This document shows positions 1 to 10,723 of a stretch of DNA of 64,000 nt, piece by piece. The DNA comes from Haemophilus sp. CCUG 60358 (lineage in GTDB: Bacteria; Pseudomonadota; Gammaproteobacteria; Enterobacterales; Pasteurellaceae), in NCBI RefSeq assembly GCF_001679485.1, contig NZ_LZOZ01000004.1:1-64000 (forward strand), given 5' to 3'. Position 1 is the stretch's first letter; every line of letters begins with the position of its first letter. Below the pieces are notes generated by a model, which saw only the letters and a list, made by a program, of their open reading frames with translations, searched no databases and was not told the origin of the DNA. The position numbers and the translations under genes were made by a program.

Positions 1-79
1 CTTTATGTTACCGTTCGACTTGCATGTGTTAAGCCTGCCGCCAGCGTTCAATCTGAGCCATGATCAAACTCTTCAATTC
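1..79 (-). rRNA. rrs: 16S ribosomal RNA, 5' end only (partial)
   Basis: The reverse complement matches the conserved first ~79 nt of bacterial 16S rRNA, including the AGAGTTTGATCATGGCTCAG primer site and the following conserved stretch to about E. coli position 80. The gene is transcribed leftward and leaves the window at base 1. The mature 5' end is placed near base 79 by comparison with E. coli. It lies downstream of hemG, as rrsA does in E. coli. Confidence 0.97.
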
Positions 80-228
80 AAGTTTAATCGCTCAATACTG
101 CTGACATAAAATGTCACTACTTAAAAAGTATTATGAATTTCTAGTTAGCACCTATTAAGACTTCAAAATTAAAAAATATTTTTAAAACAAGTCAATCAAC
201 AAGTGCCCACACAGATTGTCTGATATAT

Positions 229-240
229 TGTTAAAGAGCA
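229..240 (-). promoter_or_regulatory. rRNA leader boxA antitermination element
   Basis: On the minus strand the sequence reads TGCTCTTTAACA, the rrn boxA consensus bound by NusB/NusE. It lies about 150 nt upstream of the 16S 5' end and downstream of the promoter, which is the expected place in an rRNA leader. The rest of the 80-420 gap is AT-rich leader; I see no other gene in it. Confidence 0.85.
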
Positions 241-301
241 AAAAATAACGACGCACCGGTTTTTCTTAAGATTCACAACAGCGCGTCGTTGTGTGGGGCG
301 T

Positions 302-329
302 ATTATAGGCATTTCAGATTCCTTTGCAA
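302..329 (-). promoter_or_regulatory. rRNA operon sigma-70 promoter
   Basis: Minus strand: -35 TTGCAA at 324-329, a 16-bp spacer, and a perfect -10 TATAAT at 302-307. A GC-rich discriminator (CGCCCC) follows, typical of stringently controlled rRNA promoters. Transcription would start near 295 and run left through boxA into 16S. Confidence 0.85.
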
Positions 330-419
330 GATCTTTTTGTAAAAAAATGTAAATTTTTTATTGGTTGAAGATCTTTTAATCAAATCGTCTAAAAAACACA
401 ATTTTTATGGTGTTTTATT

Positions 420-926
420 CTACGAATTCAGACTTTCTACAAATGCCTTTACTTTTCCCCAGTTGGTATATTCAATTTCTTTGGTCGCATCCGTTTCGCC
501 ACCTGTAATTTTCATAATCAATTGGATCATGACACGATCAATCCATTTATAGCGTGGATATAGCAATGCCCCTGCAAACACGCCGACTTTTGCCGGAGTC
601 CATTTTATGCGTTGAAGGAACTTACGAACATAGACATTTCCCTCTGGCGTATCTTTCCCTTCTTTTCTCGCGGTTAAACCTACACCAAAAAAGACCGCAC
701 TTTTTGCATTCAATACTTCGTGATGTTGCTCCACAAAACGATATACCTGTTTATTAAAGTGACCATAACGAACAGATGCCCCAATAATCACCCGATCAAA
801 AACTTGAAGATCCTGTTCTTCCATTAACGGTGAAACCACCACTTCTCCTTCAAGATACTGAGCCATAAACTCAGCAATCTTTTTAGTTTGTCCATCACGG
901 CTTGAATATAAAATTAATGTTTTCAT
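420..926 (-). CDS. hemG: Menaquinone-dependent protoporphyrinogen IX dehydrogenase (flavodoxin fold)
   Basis: HemG oxidises protoporphyrinogen IX to protoporphyrin IX in haem synthesis, passing electrons to quinones at the inner membrane. The 168-residue product starts [16 protein letters not shown], a flavodoxin-type FMN phosphate-binding loop in the first 15 residues. I chose the start at 926 because the longer reading frame (to 1013) merely extends into trkH. The trkH stop TAA overlaps this ATG by one base (TAATG), which suggests translational coupling. The order yigZ-trkH-hemG-16S is the same as in E. coli. A functional HemG implies a protoporphyrin branch even though many Haemophilus need external haem, so activity is inferred, not shown. 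Confidence 0.9.
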   Translation of the reverse strand: MKTLILYSSRDGQTKKIAEFMAQYLEGEVVVSPLMEEQDLQVFDRVIIGASVRYGHFNKQVYRFVEQHHEVLNAKSAVFFGVGLTARKEGKDTPEGNVYVRKFLQRIKWTPAKVGVFAGALLYPRYKWIDRVMIQLIMKITGGETDATKEIEYTNWGKVKAFVESLNS

Positions 927-2389
927 TATGCCTTCCAAAATGCTGGCGTGAAGAGCGCCAATAATGTGAAAATTTCTAAACGACCGCATACCATCGCAAT
1001 GGTGAGTACCCATTTAGCACTATCTGGCATCGCCGTCATATTGCTGCTTACTGAACCTAATCCTGGTCCAAGGTTATTAATACTTGCTAATACCGCATTA
1101 AAGGCATCAAAAGGTTCGACACCACAGGCAATCACACTTAATAAACAAATAGTAAATACCAATAGATACGCCGAGAAAAAGGCCCAAATACTCCCAATCA
1201 CTCGTTCATCCAGGACATTTTGACCCCATTTAATTGGATACACTAAATTAGGGTGTACAAATCGTTTCAGTTCTCTTGCACCTTGAAGATATAGCACTAA
1301 AATTCGTGCAACACGCAAACCGCCACCGACTGAGCCTGCACAGCCACCAATAAAAGAGGCAATAATTAATAACATCGGCACAAAAGAAGGCCATTCAGCG
1401 AAATTCGATGTAGAGTAGCCTGTTGTGGTTGAAATTGATACGGCTTGGAATATGACTTGCTCAAAATCTTGCCATGAGGAATCAAAATATTGATGACTTA
1501 TCATCACCAATGTACATGCCACGATAAGCAAAATTTGAATACTCATAAAGAAACGGAATTCTGGATCTTTTGTATAAATCTTCAAAATATTTTCTCGTCC
1601 TAAAGTTGAAAATGCTCTGAAGTGCAATGCAAAGTTACAAGCCGAAATCCACAAGAAAATGACTGTGATAAAATTAATCGCCGAGCTATTAAAATAACCG
1701 ATGCTGGCATCGTGTGTAGAAAAGCCGCCAATGGATACCGTCGAGAAACTATGTGTAAGTGCATCAAACGGTGTCATACCTGCTAGCCAATAAGCCAAGG
1801 TACAAGACATGGTTAAAAAGAAATAAACAAACCACAATGCCTTTGCCGTTTCTGCTATCCTTGGCTGAATTTTCTGATCTTTCATTGGACCAGACATTTC
1901 AGCACGGTATAACTGCATTCCGCCAATACCCAATAAAGGAATAATCGCAATCGCAAGTACGATGATCCCCATGCCGCCTAACCATTGTAAAAATTGACGG
2001 TAAAACAGAATGGCTTTCGGTAAATTATCTAACCCAGTCATGACTGTAGCGCCCGTGGTTGTTAACCCGGAAAACGCCTCAAATACGGCAGAAGCCACCG
2101 TTAAATGAGGTGCATCAAATAATAACAATGGTAAGGTTGCTAACCCGCCAAGAACGAACCAAAATGCCACCACAATTAAAAAACCATCACGAGACCGTAA
2201 TTCTTGTTTGTGGTGATGACAAGGCCACCAAAGCAACATGCCCACAGTTAAGCTCAATGCAAAAGCTTGCATAAACGCTTTACCGCCGCCATCGCCATAA
2301 ATAAGCGCCACAAAGGCTGGAATCAGAATCGTGCCGGAAAAGCACATAATCAAAATGCCGATAATCCGAATAATAGATAAAATATGCAC
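926..2389 (-). CDS. trkH: Trk system potassium uptake protein TrkH
   Basis: TrkH is the membrane channel subunit of the low-affinity Trk K+ uptake system and works with the NAD-binding regulator TrkA, which is not in this window. The 487-residue protein is hydrophobic throughout and carries repeated M1-P-M2-type pore segments, for example [13 protein letters not shown] near residues 109-121 and [11 protein letters not shown] near 320-330, which contain the selectivity-filter glycines. Length fits E. coli TrkH (483). The start codon is GTG at 2389, ten bases after the yigZ stop. Its end overlaps hemG by one base. Confidence 0.95.
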   Translation of the reverse strand: MHILSIIRIIGILIMCFSGTILIPAFVALIYGDGGGKAFMQAFALSLTVGMLLWWPCHHHKQELRSRDGFLIVVAFWFVLGGLATLPLLLFDAPHLTVASAVFEAFSGLTTTGATVMTGLDNLPKAILFYRQFLQWLGGMGIIVLAIAIIPLLGIGGMQLYRAEMSGPMKDQKIQPRIAETAKALWFVYFFLTMSCTLAYWLAGMTPFDALTHSFSTVSIGGFSTHDASIGYFNSSAINFITVIFLWISACNFALHFRAFSTLGRENILKIYTKDPEFRFFMSIQILLIVACTLVMISHQYFDSSWQDFEQVIFQAVSISTTTGYSTSNFAEWPSFVPMLLIIASFIGGCAGSVGGGLRVARILVLYLQGARELKRFVHPNLVYPIKWGQNVLDERVIGSIWAFFSAYLLVFTICLLSVIACGVEPFDAFNAVLASINNLGPGLGSVSSNMTAMPDSAKWVLTIAMVCGRLEIFTLLALFTPAFWKA

Positions 2390-2399
2390 AATATCTCGC

Positions 2400-3011
2400 T
2401 TAATTCATTTCTTCTAATTTCAACGTTCCTGCCGAACGCTCAATTAATGCTTGTTCAAAAGGTTTAATTTGATCTTCACTAATGCCTAACTGCAATGTAA
2501 TCTGCACTTGAAAATCTTGCTGATAAATTTCAATTTGATGCTGTTCACATAAAATTTGGATCCAATTTAATTGTGCATAATCACAATGAACTTGGAATAA
2601 CTGACGTTCTACTTTTCGTTCAGTTTCTAATAATTTTAAAGCTTGCTGAACACCATTTCCATAAGCACGAACTAAACCGCCCGTGCCTAATAAAATGCCA
2701 CCATAATAACGAACAACAACGGCACTGATTTCACCAACTTGGCTACCTTGCAAAGCCGATAGCATCGGTTTCCCTGCGGTTCCAGCTGGTTCACCGTCAT
2801 CAGAAAAGCCTAATTGTTGAGAATCTGTTGGCTTGCCGGCTACTGCTGCCCAACAATGATGGCGGGCATTAGGGTGCTGCGATTTAATTTCTGCCCAAAA
2901 AGCTTTGGCTTGTTCAAGTCCTTCCGTATGTTGCAAATACGTGATAAATCGACTTTTCTTAATTTCTTCTTCAAAAACGACCGCACTTTTGGGGATAAGG
3001 TATTCAGCCAT
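2400..3011 (-). CDS. yigZ: IMPACT/UPF0029 family protein YigZ
   Basis: This 203-residue protein belongs to the YigZ/IMPACT family. The signature [12 protein letters not shown] lies near residues 77-88 and [19 protein letters not shown] near 98-116. The C-terminal ~70 residues match the DUF1949 ferredoxin-like domain that pairs with UPF0029. Eukaryotic IMPACT modulates translation control; the bacterial role is not settled, so I assign none. It is first in a leftward yigZ-trkH-hemG group. A USS (2980-2988) lies inside the 5' end of the gene. Confidence 0.92.
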   Translation of the reverse strand: MAEYLIPKSAVVFEEEIKKSRFITYLQHTEGLEQAKAFWAEIKSQHPNARHHCWAAVAGKPTDSQQLGFSDDGEPAGTAGKPMLSALQGSQVGEISAVVVRYYGGILLGTGGLVRAYGNGVQQALKLLETERKVERQLFQVHCDYAQLNWIQILCEQHQIEIYQQDFQVQITLQLGISEDQIKPFEQALIERSAGTLKLEEMN

Positions 3012-3127
3012 GAAATAATTGTTTAAATGAATTTGTTGCGTAGTTTATCATTGATAGCGGATTTATCGAAATTTCCCCATAATTATTGTATGATGTAGCT
3101 CAATTTCAATAAAACTGATGAATAACA

Positions 3128-3367
3128 ATGACTGAAATTACTGTCGATAAAACCCTTGATACCGTTGGTTTACGTTGTCCTGAACCTGTAATGCTCGTGA
3201 GAAAAAACATTCGCCACATGAATGAAGGTGAAGTGCTGCTTATTTTGGCGGACGATCCCGCCACGACTCGCGATATTCCCAGTTTCTGCCAATTTATGGA
3301 ACATACCCTTTTAGCGAGTGAAACCAAAGAGACACCTTTTAAATACTGGGTGAAAAAAGGCCAATAA
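3128..3367 (+). CDS. tusA: Sulfurtransferase TusA (sulfur carrier for tRNA thiolation)
   Basis: TusA accepts persulfide sulfur from IscS and passes it to the TusBCD/E relay for 2-thiouridine synthesis at tRNA wobble position 34. The 79-residue product has the family signature LRCPEPVM, with the sulfur-carrying cysteine at residue 17. Length matches E. coli TusA (81). A possible -10 TATGAT lies at 3089-3094, but no strong Shine-Dalgarno is visible. It is transcribed rightward, divergent from yigZ and convergent with the lipoprotein gene. Confidence 0.95.
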   Translation: MTEITVDKTLDTVGLRCPEPVMLVRKNIRHMNEGEVLLILADDPATTRDIPSFCQFMEHTLLASETKETPFKYWVKKGQ

Positions 3368-3394
3368 AAATGCGGCCATTATTGACCGCACTTT
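3367..3394. terminator. Inverted-USS hairpin between tusA and lipoprotein gene
   Basis: AAAATGCGG at 3367-3375 pairs with CCGCACTTT at 3386-3394, with one mismatch. It forms a short hairpin with A- and T-rich flanks that could terminate both convergent genes. The right arm is a perfect uptake signal core. Confidence 0.7.
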
Positions 3395-3395
3395 G

Positions 3396-4298
3396 TTATT
3401 CTGCCGTATTACTCGAAACGGGATAATACTGTTTCTGAAGAAATTCAGGCTTCAATAACGCAGAGGCATTCCACCACTCAATCACCAGCTCCTGTGGCCC
3501 TTCTGCATAAGACGCAATTTCATACACGTTATACACAAAGTGAATCCCATCATGATCTAAATAGAAATTATCGGTCACTTCAAAAGCGTCTTTTGATGTA
3601 AATGCTTCCTCATCTTTTACCTCGCCATATCGAGTGTAACGTTCCCAAAGTAGCTCTTTTAATTTAGCTTGTTGGTTTGGTTTAAACACATCATCAAATG
3701 AGAGCAGTTTTTTCGTTTCTAAATCAATATTAAGATAATGATAACCACCAACGCCATGAGCGCCACCGCCATAGCTGTAATAATTTATTAAAAATACAGC
3801 AAGCTTACCTCTTTGGTGACTAAATGCTAACTCTAAAGTTTCATCAACACCAATTATCGGGAATTCCAACATCTCTTTTTTAGCTTCATCATATTTTTTC
3901 TGGTAATCCGTAATAAGCTGCTCGCGACTTCTTGGTTTGCCATCTGCATTTTTTGAAATTTGTTCTAAAAGTAGTGTATCTAACCATTCAATATTCGTTT
4001 TTAGTGTAGAAATGCTGTAATGAAGTTTACCTTCTACAGGCACATATTCATCTTCTTTGAGCGATTTAGGATATTTGATGGTTTCCTCTTTATCAAAAAT
4101 CACATCATCTTGAGCAATAATTGCTGGAATAACCTTCTCCGCCTTTTCTTTTTCAGCTTTTAATTGCGTATTTTCTGCCGTTAGTTGTGCAATTGTCTGT
4201 GTTTGTTGCTCAATGGTTGCTTTCATTTCTTTATCTTCGCAGCCTGTTACCACAAAAAGTGCGGTTAAAATTAAGGCTGAAATCAGTGTCTTTTTCAT
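3396..4298 (-). CDS. DUF3298-family lipoprotein (RsiV-like), function unknown
   Basis: The 300-residue product begins with a lipoprotein signal: a hydrophobic stretch followed by the lipobox VTGC with the lipidated cysteine at residue 20. Residues ~24-60 form a heptad-rich, probably coiled-coil segment. The remainder resembles the DUF4163/DUF3298 pair seen in RsiV-like proteins, with a GGGAHG motif near residue 176 and a LSFDDVF segment near 197. Its ATG lies only seven bases after the selB stop, and the AGG next to that stop can serve as its ribosome site, so it may be co-transcribed with selAB. No function follows from that. RsiV homologues bind lysozyme; whether this one does is unknown. 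Confidence 0.8.
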   Translation of the reverse strand: MKKTLISALILTALFVVTGCEDKEMKATIEQQTQTIAQLTAENTQLKAEKEKAEKVIPAIIAQDDVIFDKEETIKYPKSLKEDEYVPVEGKLHYSISTLKTNIEWLDTLLLEQISKNADGKPRSREQLITDYQKKYDEAKKEMLEFPIIGVDETLELAFSHQRGKLAVFLINYYSYGGGAHGVGGYHYLNIDLETKKLLSFDDVFKPNQQAKLKELLWERYTRYGEVKDEEAFTSKDAFEVTDNFYLDHDGIHFVYNVYEIASYAEGPQELVIEWWNASALLKPEFLQKQYYPVSSNTAE

Positions 4299-4305
4299 GT
4301 ATTAC

Positions 4306-6165
4306 CTATAAATCAAATGTATCTTTATCACGTAAAATATGGTCATTGCCTTTGCGGCGTAAAAAGCCGGTACGGTCAAAATACTCCATTAACTGTACGG
4401 TCAGTTTTCGACCAAAATTAAGCTTGTCACGTAATTCATTTACCGCAATCTTACCTTCTTCACCTGCTATTTGCTTAATTAAGCGAGCATAAGCATAAAT
4501 GCTCTCAGTCAGGAAAAATCGATCTTTTACGATTGGCGTAAGATAGCCCAATTTACCCGCTTTATACATAAAATTACGCATCACACTTTCATCTTGCGCC
4601 AAGGCTGTTGCCATATCACGCACCCAAATGGCTTGACCATGCGCTTTCTCAAATTCAGCAAACACCGCTTGCCATAAGCTTTGCTCTTCGGCTGAAAATT
4701 GGATTTTGTGTGAAGGCAAATGCAACCAGCCACGAGTCTGCTGCAATTGGCCTTCATCAAGCATTTCTTCAATAAAATGATAAATCAGATTTTCCGGTTG
4801 GTTTAGTGTCGCAATACGGTATAAGCGGGCCTTACTCAAACCTAGCTGATCATTATGTTGCTCATGATAGGTGGCAAGTGCGGTCAAAATTTGCTGCGTT
4901 TTTTCACGTTGATAATCGCGATTAAAACACCAATTTTGGAAACGGATATCGCCATTCTCGGCTAATACTTCAGCCAGTTGATTTTCGGTTAGTTGCTCAC
5001 TCCACATTAAAGCTTGAGCTGAAATCGCCTCTTTTTGTAAGGTCAATCCGATGCGTTGTGTGGCGGTTTGAGCCTGATTAAGTTTAGCCAAGAACGCTAG
5101 ACGAGCCTCTGTGCGCTTATAACGTTTTTGTGAGTGAATTTCGAGTACCTTGGCACCACCAATTAACGCTTTCGCATCACCACTACGTAAAATTAATTTA
5201 TCCCCAAAAGCTAAAAATAATGGCTGTTCTAAAATGACCTCAGCCAAAGTGCGGTCATTTTTCATTGCATTTTTGCTTTCAAGTAAGGTGAGCTTACCCG
5301 TTGTACGGCTTGCCGCATGATAAATGTGTACAGGCTGACTGTCTTTCAAATTCACTTCAGGTGTAATTTCAATAGTAATACGATCGGTTGGTTCAAGCGG
5401 TTCTGAGGCTAACAACCAATCGCCACGCTGCATTGGAATACGATCTAAATCAACGTTTAAATTGAGCGCTAAACGCTGACCTGCGACACCTTTCTCACTT
5501 GGTGTGTTTTGAGCATGGATATTTTTTACGCGAACCTTTTGTCCCGTAGAAAGGAAGAGTTCATCATCAATGGCCACCGTTCCCGCAAATGCTGTCCCTG
5601 TTACCACTGTCCCCGCCCCTTTCACGCTAAAAACACGGTCGATGGCGTAACGGAACGGTTTATCTATTTCAGCTAATTCCGGTAAATTGGCTAAATAATC
5701 ACGTAACGCATCAATACCTAATCCTGTTTGTGCAGATGTAATAAAATAATGCGATTCAGCTAAGAATGGATAATCCGTCTGAATTTGTGTTTTTAATGCC
5801 TCGATTTGCTCATCTGTTGCTCGGTCAGCCTTGGTAATCACCACCATGATTTCAGTAAATTGAAGCTGACGTAAAATCGCTAAGTGTTCTTTAGTTTGTG
5901 CAGCAATCCCTTCATCTGCAGCGACAATGAGCATCGCATAATGCACACCACCAAGCCCCGCCAACATATTGGCGAGAAACTTTTCATGGCCAGGCACATC
6001 AATAAACCCGAGTACTTTCTCTTTTAAAGGCAAATAGGCATACCCCAAATCAATGGTCATGCCACGTTTTTTTTCTTCCGGCAAATGGGCAGTATTCGTG
6101 CCTGTCAGCGCTTGCAAAAGGGCTGTTTTACCATGATCGACGTGTCCTGATGTTACTATGATCAT
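4306..6165 (-). CDS. selB: Selenocysteine-specific translation elongation factor SelB
   Basis: SelB carries Sec-tRNA(Sec) with GTP to the ribosome at UGA codons followed by a SECIS hairpin. The 619-residue protein opens with the GTPase P-loop GHVDHGKT (residues 7-14), a DVPGHEKF G3 motif near 56-63 and the TKAD specificity motif near 111-114. EF-Tu-like beta-barrel domains follow, and the C-terminal third is made of winged-helix repeats that bind SECIS RNA. Length fits E. coli SelB (614). The start overlaps the selA stop by four bases, so the two are coupled. No selenoprotein gene with an in-frame TGA lies in this window; the client, perhaps a formate dehydrogenase, must be elsewhere. Confidence 0.96.
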   Translation of the reverse strand: MIIVTSGHVDHGKTALLQALTGTNTAHLPEEKKRGMTIDLGYAYLPLKEKVLGFIDVPGHEKFLANMLAGLGGVHYAMLIVAADEGIAAQTKEHLAILRQLQFTEIMVVITKADRATDEQIEALKTQIQTDYPFLAESHYFITSAQTGLGIDALRDYLANLPELAEIDKPFRYAIDRVFSVKGAGTVVTGTAFAGTVAIDDELFLSTGQKVRVKNIHAQNTPSEKGVAGQRLALNLNVDLDRIPMQRGDWLLASEPLEPTDRITIEITPEVNLKDSQPVHIYHAASRTTGKLTLLESKNAMKNDRTLAEVILEQPLFLAFGDKLILRSGDAKALIGGAKVLEIHSQKRYKRTEARLAFLAKLNQAQTATQRIGLTLQKEAISAQALMWSEQLTENQLAEVLAENGDIRFQNWCFNRDYQREKTQQILTALATYHEQHNDQLGLSKARLYRIATLNQPENLIYHFIEEMLDEGQLQQTRGWLHLPSHKIQFSAEEQSLWQAVFAEFEKAHGQAIWVRDMATALAQDESVMRNFMYKAGKLGYLTPIVKDRFFLTESIYAYARLIKQIAGEEGKIAVNELRDKLNFGRKLTVQLMEYFDRTGFLRRKGNDHILRDKDTFDL

Positions 6166-7544
6166 AATTTTTCCACCGTATCTAATAGTGCCTTAAAGTC
6201 GGCCACGCTACGTAAATCTAACCAAATTTTTCCTTTCTCAACTCGGCCGATTATCGGTTGTTCTAATTGCTTAAATGTAGTCAAAAGTGCGGTCAATTTT
6301 GTCTCTGTTTTTTCGGCAATCGTCACCGCAAGAGAAGGAATCGTCGCCATTGGTTGAGAACCACTCCCAATCTGAGCAAAGCTTTCTTCAATCTCAACCT
6401 GGTAATCTTTTAAGCGGTTTGCTAAACCGGCTTTAAGTTGTTCGGCTTTTTCTTTTAATACATCTATTGATTGGGTGAGCAAATGTAAAGTTGGCAATGT
6501 CTCAGTGAGTTTTTCCGGTTGGAGATAAAGGCGTAATGTTGCCTCAAGCCCGGCTAAAATCACTTTATCGCAACGCAATACGCGCTTTAATGGGTGAGCT
6601 TGTAACTGAGCAATCCACTCTTTTTTACCGACGATAATACCGGCTTGTGTTCCACCCAATAATTTATCACCCGAGAATGACACCAAGTTTACGCCCTGTG
6701 CGACTTTTTCTTGCACCGTTGGCTCATTCGGTAAATCATATTGGCTTAGATCAATCAATGCCCCACTACCAAGATCCGTTATAACAGGAATATCAAATTC
6801 TCGTCCAAGATCAACCAACTCTTGTTCTGAAACCGAAGCGGTAAACCCACTAATATGATAATTACTGCAATGTACTTTCATTAAGAAAGCCGTGTTTTCA
6901 TTGATTGCTTGACGATAATCTTTCAAATGTGTGCGGTTTGTTGTTCCCACTTCAACAAGTTTACAGCCTGCTTGAGCCATAATGTCTGGAATGCGAAATG
7001 CTCCGCCAATTTCAATCAATTCCCCGCGAGAAATAATGACTTCTTTATCTTTTGCAAAAGTTGCCAACATCAAGAGTACGGCTGCAGCATTATTGTTAAC
7101 GATACAAGCTGCCTCTGCGCCTGTGAGTTGTGCCAATAACTCACTAATATAATTATCCCGATGACTGCGTTTGCCTTCTTCCAAATCATATTCTAGTGCC
7201 ACGTTACCTTTCATCGCATGAAGTGCCGCCTGTTGTGCACTTTCAGCCCATAATGCTCGCCCTAAATTTGTATGTAATACAGTACCCGTTAAATTATGAA
7301 CTGATTTAATTTGTACATGATTTTGTTGTACCAAGCGATGTTGTAAATGATGTAATGTACTTAGGTGATCGGCAAAAAAGTGCGGTAAGTTTTGATGCTG
7401 TTTGATAAACTCGCGCCCTTCAGACAATAATTGGCGCAATTCACGCACGACAGCTGAATGACCAAATTCAGTTAAAAGCATTTCACCTTCTGGTGTTTTT
7501 AAAAATTTATCTACCGAAGGAAGTTGTTGAAAAAGTGCGGTCAT
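6162..7544 (-). CDS. selA: L-seryl-tRNA(Sec) selenium transferase SelA
   Basis: SelA is a pyridoxal-phosphate enzyme that converts Ser-tRNA(Sec) to Sec-tRNA(Sec) with selenophosphate. The 460-residue protein carries the PLP-lysine motif [13 protein letters not shown] near residues 293-305. Length matches E. coli SelA (463). It is the first gene of the leftward selAB unit and lies 72 bases from the divergently transcribed selC, so enzyme, factor and tRNA are clustered. Three USS copies (6285, 7378 and 7533) lie within or at the ends of the gene. Confidence 0.96.
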   Translation of the reverse strand: MTALFQQLPSVDKFLKTPEGEMLLTEFGHSAVVRELRQLLSEGREFIKQHQNLPHFFADHLSTLHHLQHRLVQQNHVQIKSVHNLTGTVLHTNLGRALWAESAQQAALHAMKGNVALEYDLEEGKRSHRDNYISELLAQLTGAEAACIVNNNAAAVLLMLATFAKDKEVIISRGELIEIGGAFRIPDIMAQAGCKLVEVGTTNRTHLKDYRQAINENTAFLMKVHCSNYHISGFTASVSEQELVDLGREFDIPVITDLGSGALIDLSQYDLPNEPTVQEKVAQGVNLVSFSGDKLLGGTQAGIIVGKKEWIAQLQAHPLKRVLRCDKVILAGLEATLRLYLQPEKLTETLPTLHLLTQSIDVLKEKAEQLKAGLANRLKDYQVEIEESFAQIGSGSQPMATIPSLAVTIAEKTETKLTALLTTFKQLEQPIIGRVEKGKIWLDLRSVADFKALLDTVEKL

Positions 7545-7616
7545 TTTTAATTCCTATTTCAAAATGGCGTTGAATTGCAAACTAATTTACGCTAAAGTAA
7601 CCGCAATTTCAATAAC

Positions 7617-7711
7617 GGAAGGTCGTCATCTCCGGTGAGGTGGCAGGACTTCAAATCCTGTTGGGGACGCCAGCGTTCCCGGGTGGGTTCAACTCCCATG
7701 ACCTTCCGCCA
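7617..7711 (+). tRNA. selC: tRNA-Sec (anticodon TCA)
   Basis: This 95-nt sequence matches the E. coli selC pattern: a long acceptor stem (GGAAGGTC paired with GACCTTCC), discriminator G and encoded CCA at 7709-7711, an anticodon stem CAGGA/TCCTG around loop CTTCAAA, anticodon TCA at 7651-7653, and a long variable arm. It is transcribed rightward, opposite to selA and selB. An ORF-like stretch on the other strand across it is spurious. Confidence 0.97.
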
Positions 7712-7801
7712 CTTTTTTCCTCCAACAAATATTTCTCTCTTCCTAACATTCACTTTTTTAATTTGAATTTTCATTATAATTTTGCGGAATTTTAGGCAAA
7801 T

Positions 7802-7830
7802 AAAAAGGCGCATCTTTCGATACGCCTTCT
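7802..7830 (-). terminator. Rho-independent terminator after tuf
   Basis: Read leftward, the stem AAGGCG/CGCCTT (7823-7828 with 7805-7810) is extended by an inner GAT/ATC pair. It is followed by a T-run, just downstream of the tuf stop. Confidence 0.85.
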
Positions 7831-7860
7831 TTATCTAACTTGTTACAGTTAATACATCAA

Positions 7861-9045
<1,185 letters not shown>

Positions 9046-9149
9046 TTAAAGAGTCCCTCTAAATAGACACGGTTATCGATGGGTAAATTAAACCACATTA
9101 ACCAATAAAATCATTACTATTTAATAAAGGAAAGAGGAATTTGGAAGGC

Positions 9150-9225
9150 TGGTGCTGATAGGCGGATTTGAACCGCCGACCTCACCCTTACCAAGGGTGC
9201 GCTCTACCAACTGAGCTATATCAGC
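9150..9225 (-). tRNA. thrT: tRNA-Thr (anticodon GGT)
   Basis: A 76-nt cloverleaf on the minus strand, GCTGATATAGCTCAG at the 5' end and TCAGCACCA at the 3' end with encoded CCA. The anticodon loop CTTGGTAA gives anticodon GGT. It is the last tRNA before tuf. Confidence 0.97.
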
Positions 9226-9228
9226 GTT

Positions 9229-9303
<75 letters not shown>

Positions 9304-9344
9304 AGTCCTAAATTCATCTGTCCCATCAGAATTCATTTAGAAAA

Positions 9345-9429
9345 TGGTGGAGGGAGAAGGATTCGAACCTTCGAAGGCTGAGCCAACAGATTTACAGTCT
9401 GCCCCCTTTGGCCGCTCGGGAACCCCTCC
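9345..9429 (-). tRNA. tyrU: tRNA-Tyr (anticodon GTA)
   Basis: An 85-nt class II tRNA with a long variable arm. The 5' end is GGAGGGGTTCCCGAG and the 3' end is CCCTCCACCA. The anticodon loop CTGTAAA gives GTA. Confidence 0.97.
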
Positions 9430-9459
9430 ACGCTAAATGAATACTTGTTTACTAAAGGA

Positions 9460-9535
<76 letters not shown>

Positions 9536-9557
9536 GTGTTGTAAGCAAGTGAGGCGT

Positions 9558-9585
9558 ATTATATGGAAAATTTTATGCCTGACAA
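9558..9585 (-). promoter_or_regulatory. Promoter of the thrU-tyrU-glyT-thrT-tuf operon
   Basis: Minus strand: -35 TTGTCA at 9580-9585, a 16-bp spacer, and a perfect -10 TATAAT at 9558-9563. A GC-containing discriminator (ACGCC) leads into the first tRNA 22 bases downstream. It resembles the rRNA promoter at 302-329. Confidence 0.85.
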
Positions 9586-9748
9586 GTTTTTTTTATGAAA
9601 AATGCGTTTTTTTTAACTATTCGTCTAATTTACAAGCAAAAAGCCACATTCTTGATTTAAAACTCACCACTTTTAATAAAAAACGATGATCACAACTCAT
9701 TTATAGGGTATATTTTGTCCAATTTTTTCACTCTAGATATAAAGCACC

Positions 9749-10684
9749 GTGGAAATTACCGAACAACTAACACCCTTTCTGAACTTTAGCCGTCAGCAAT
9801 GGGCTGAATTAAGAAAATCTGTTCCGCTAAAATTAACGGAGCAAGATCTCAAACCGCTTTTAGGTTTTAATGAAGAGCTTTCTCTTGATGAAGTGAGCAC
9901 CATTTACCTGCCACTTGCACGTCTCATCAACTACTATATTGATGAAAACCTTCGTCGCCAAACGGTTTTAAATCGTTTCCTTGGCGGACAAAGCCCTAAA
10001 GTCCCTTACATCATTAGTATCGCAGGTAGTGTTGCTGTTGGGAAAAGTACATCGGCACGTATTTTGCAATCTTTGCTAACCCACTGGCCTACCGAACGAA
10101 AAGTTGATCTGATTACTACTGATGGTTTTCTTTATCCATTAGAGAAACTTAAAAAAGATGATTTGCTACAGAAAAAAGGCTTTCCTATTTCTTATGATAC
10201 GGCCAAATTAATTCGTTTTTTGGCTGATATCAAATCAGGCAAGCCTTCTGTAAAATCACCTATTTATTCTCATCTGACTTACGATATTGTTCCTGATAAG
10301 TTCGATATTGTCGATCAACCGGATATTTTAATTTTAGAAGGACTAAACGTTCTCCAAACAGGTTCAAACAAAGCCAATCAAACCTTCGTATCTGATTTTG
10401 TGGACTTTTCTATTTATGTTGATGCTGACGAGAATTTGCTTAAAGAATGGTACATCAAACGATTCTTAAAATTCCGTCAAAGTGCTTTCACTAATCCGGA
10501 TTCCTATTTTAAACATTACGCCAATCTCTCTGAGCAAGAAGCCATTGAAACAGCCAGTAACATTTGGGATAACATTAACGGATTGAATTTAAAACAAAAC
10601 ATTCTGCCGACTCGTGAGCGCGCCAATCTCATTCTTAGAAAAGGTGAAAATCATGAAGTTGAATTAGTGAAATTAAGAAAATAA
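9749..10684 (+). CDS. coaA: Pantothenate kinase (type I)
   Basis: CoaA phosphorylates pantothenate, the first and rate-controlling step of coenzyme A synthesis in the cytosol. The 311-residue protein has the Walker A motif GSVAVGKST near residues 92-100 and aligns along its whole length with E. coli CoaA (316 residues), including the [15 protein letters not shown] segment near 45-59. The start is GTG at 9749, chosen because the N-terminus matches the family from there. It stands alone, transcribed rightward, and ends at a strong bidirectional terminator. Confidence 0.95.
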   Translation: MEITEQLTPFLNFSRQQWAELRKSVPLKLTEQDLKPLLGFNEELSLDEVSTIYLPLARLINYYIDENLRRQTVLNRFLGGQSPKVPYIISIAGSVAVGKSTSARILQSLLTHWPTERKVDLITTDGFLYPLEKLKKDDLLQKKGFPISYDTAKLIRFLADIKSGKPSVKSPIYSHLTYDIVPDKFDIVDQPDILILEGLNVLQTGSNKANQTFVSDFVDFSIYVDADENLLKEWYIKRFLKFRQSAFTNPDSYFKHYANLSEQEAIETASNIWDNINGLNLKQNILPTRERANLILRKGENHEVELVKLRK

Positions 10685-10714
10685 AAAAGAGCGGTCAATT
10701 TGACCGCTCTTTTT
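10684..10714. terminator. Bidirectional terminator between coaA and cydC
   Basis: A perfect 14-bp stem: 10684-10697 pairs with 10701-10714, with core GAGCGGTC/GACCGCTC, an A-run on the left and a T-run on the right. It suits both convergent genes. Confidence 0.92.
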
Positions 10715-10723
10715 CTCACTGCC

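Noticed and set aside
927..1013. N-terminal extension of hemG
   Set aside because: The extension lies inside trkH, and the flavodoxin start MKTLILYSS with the TAATG overlap is the clear start.
7592..7813. 73-residue minus-strand ORF across the tRNA-Sec gene
   Set aside because: It is the antisense of selC plus flanking terminator sequence, with no ribosome site or family likeness.
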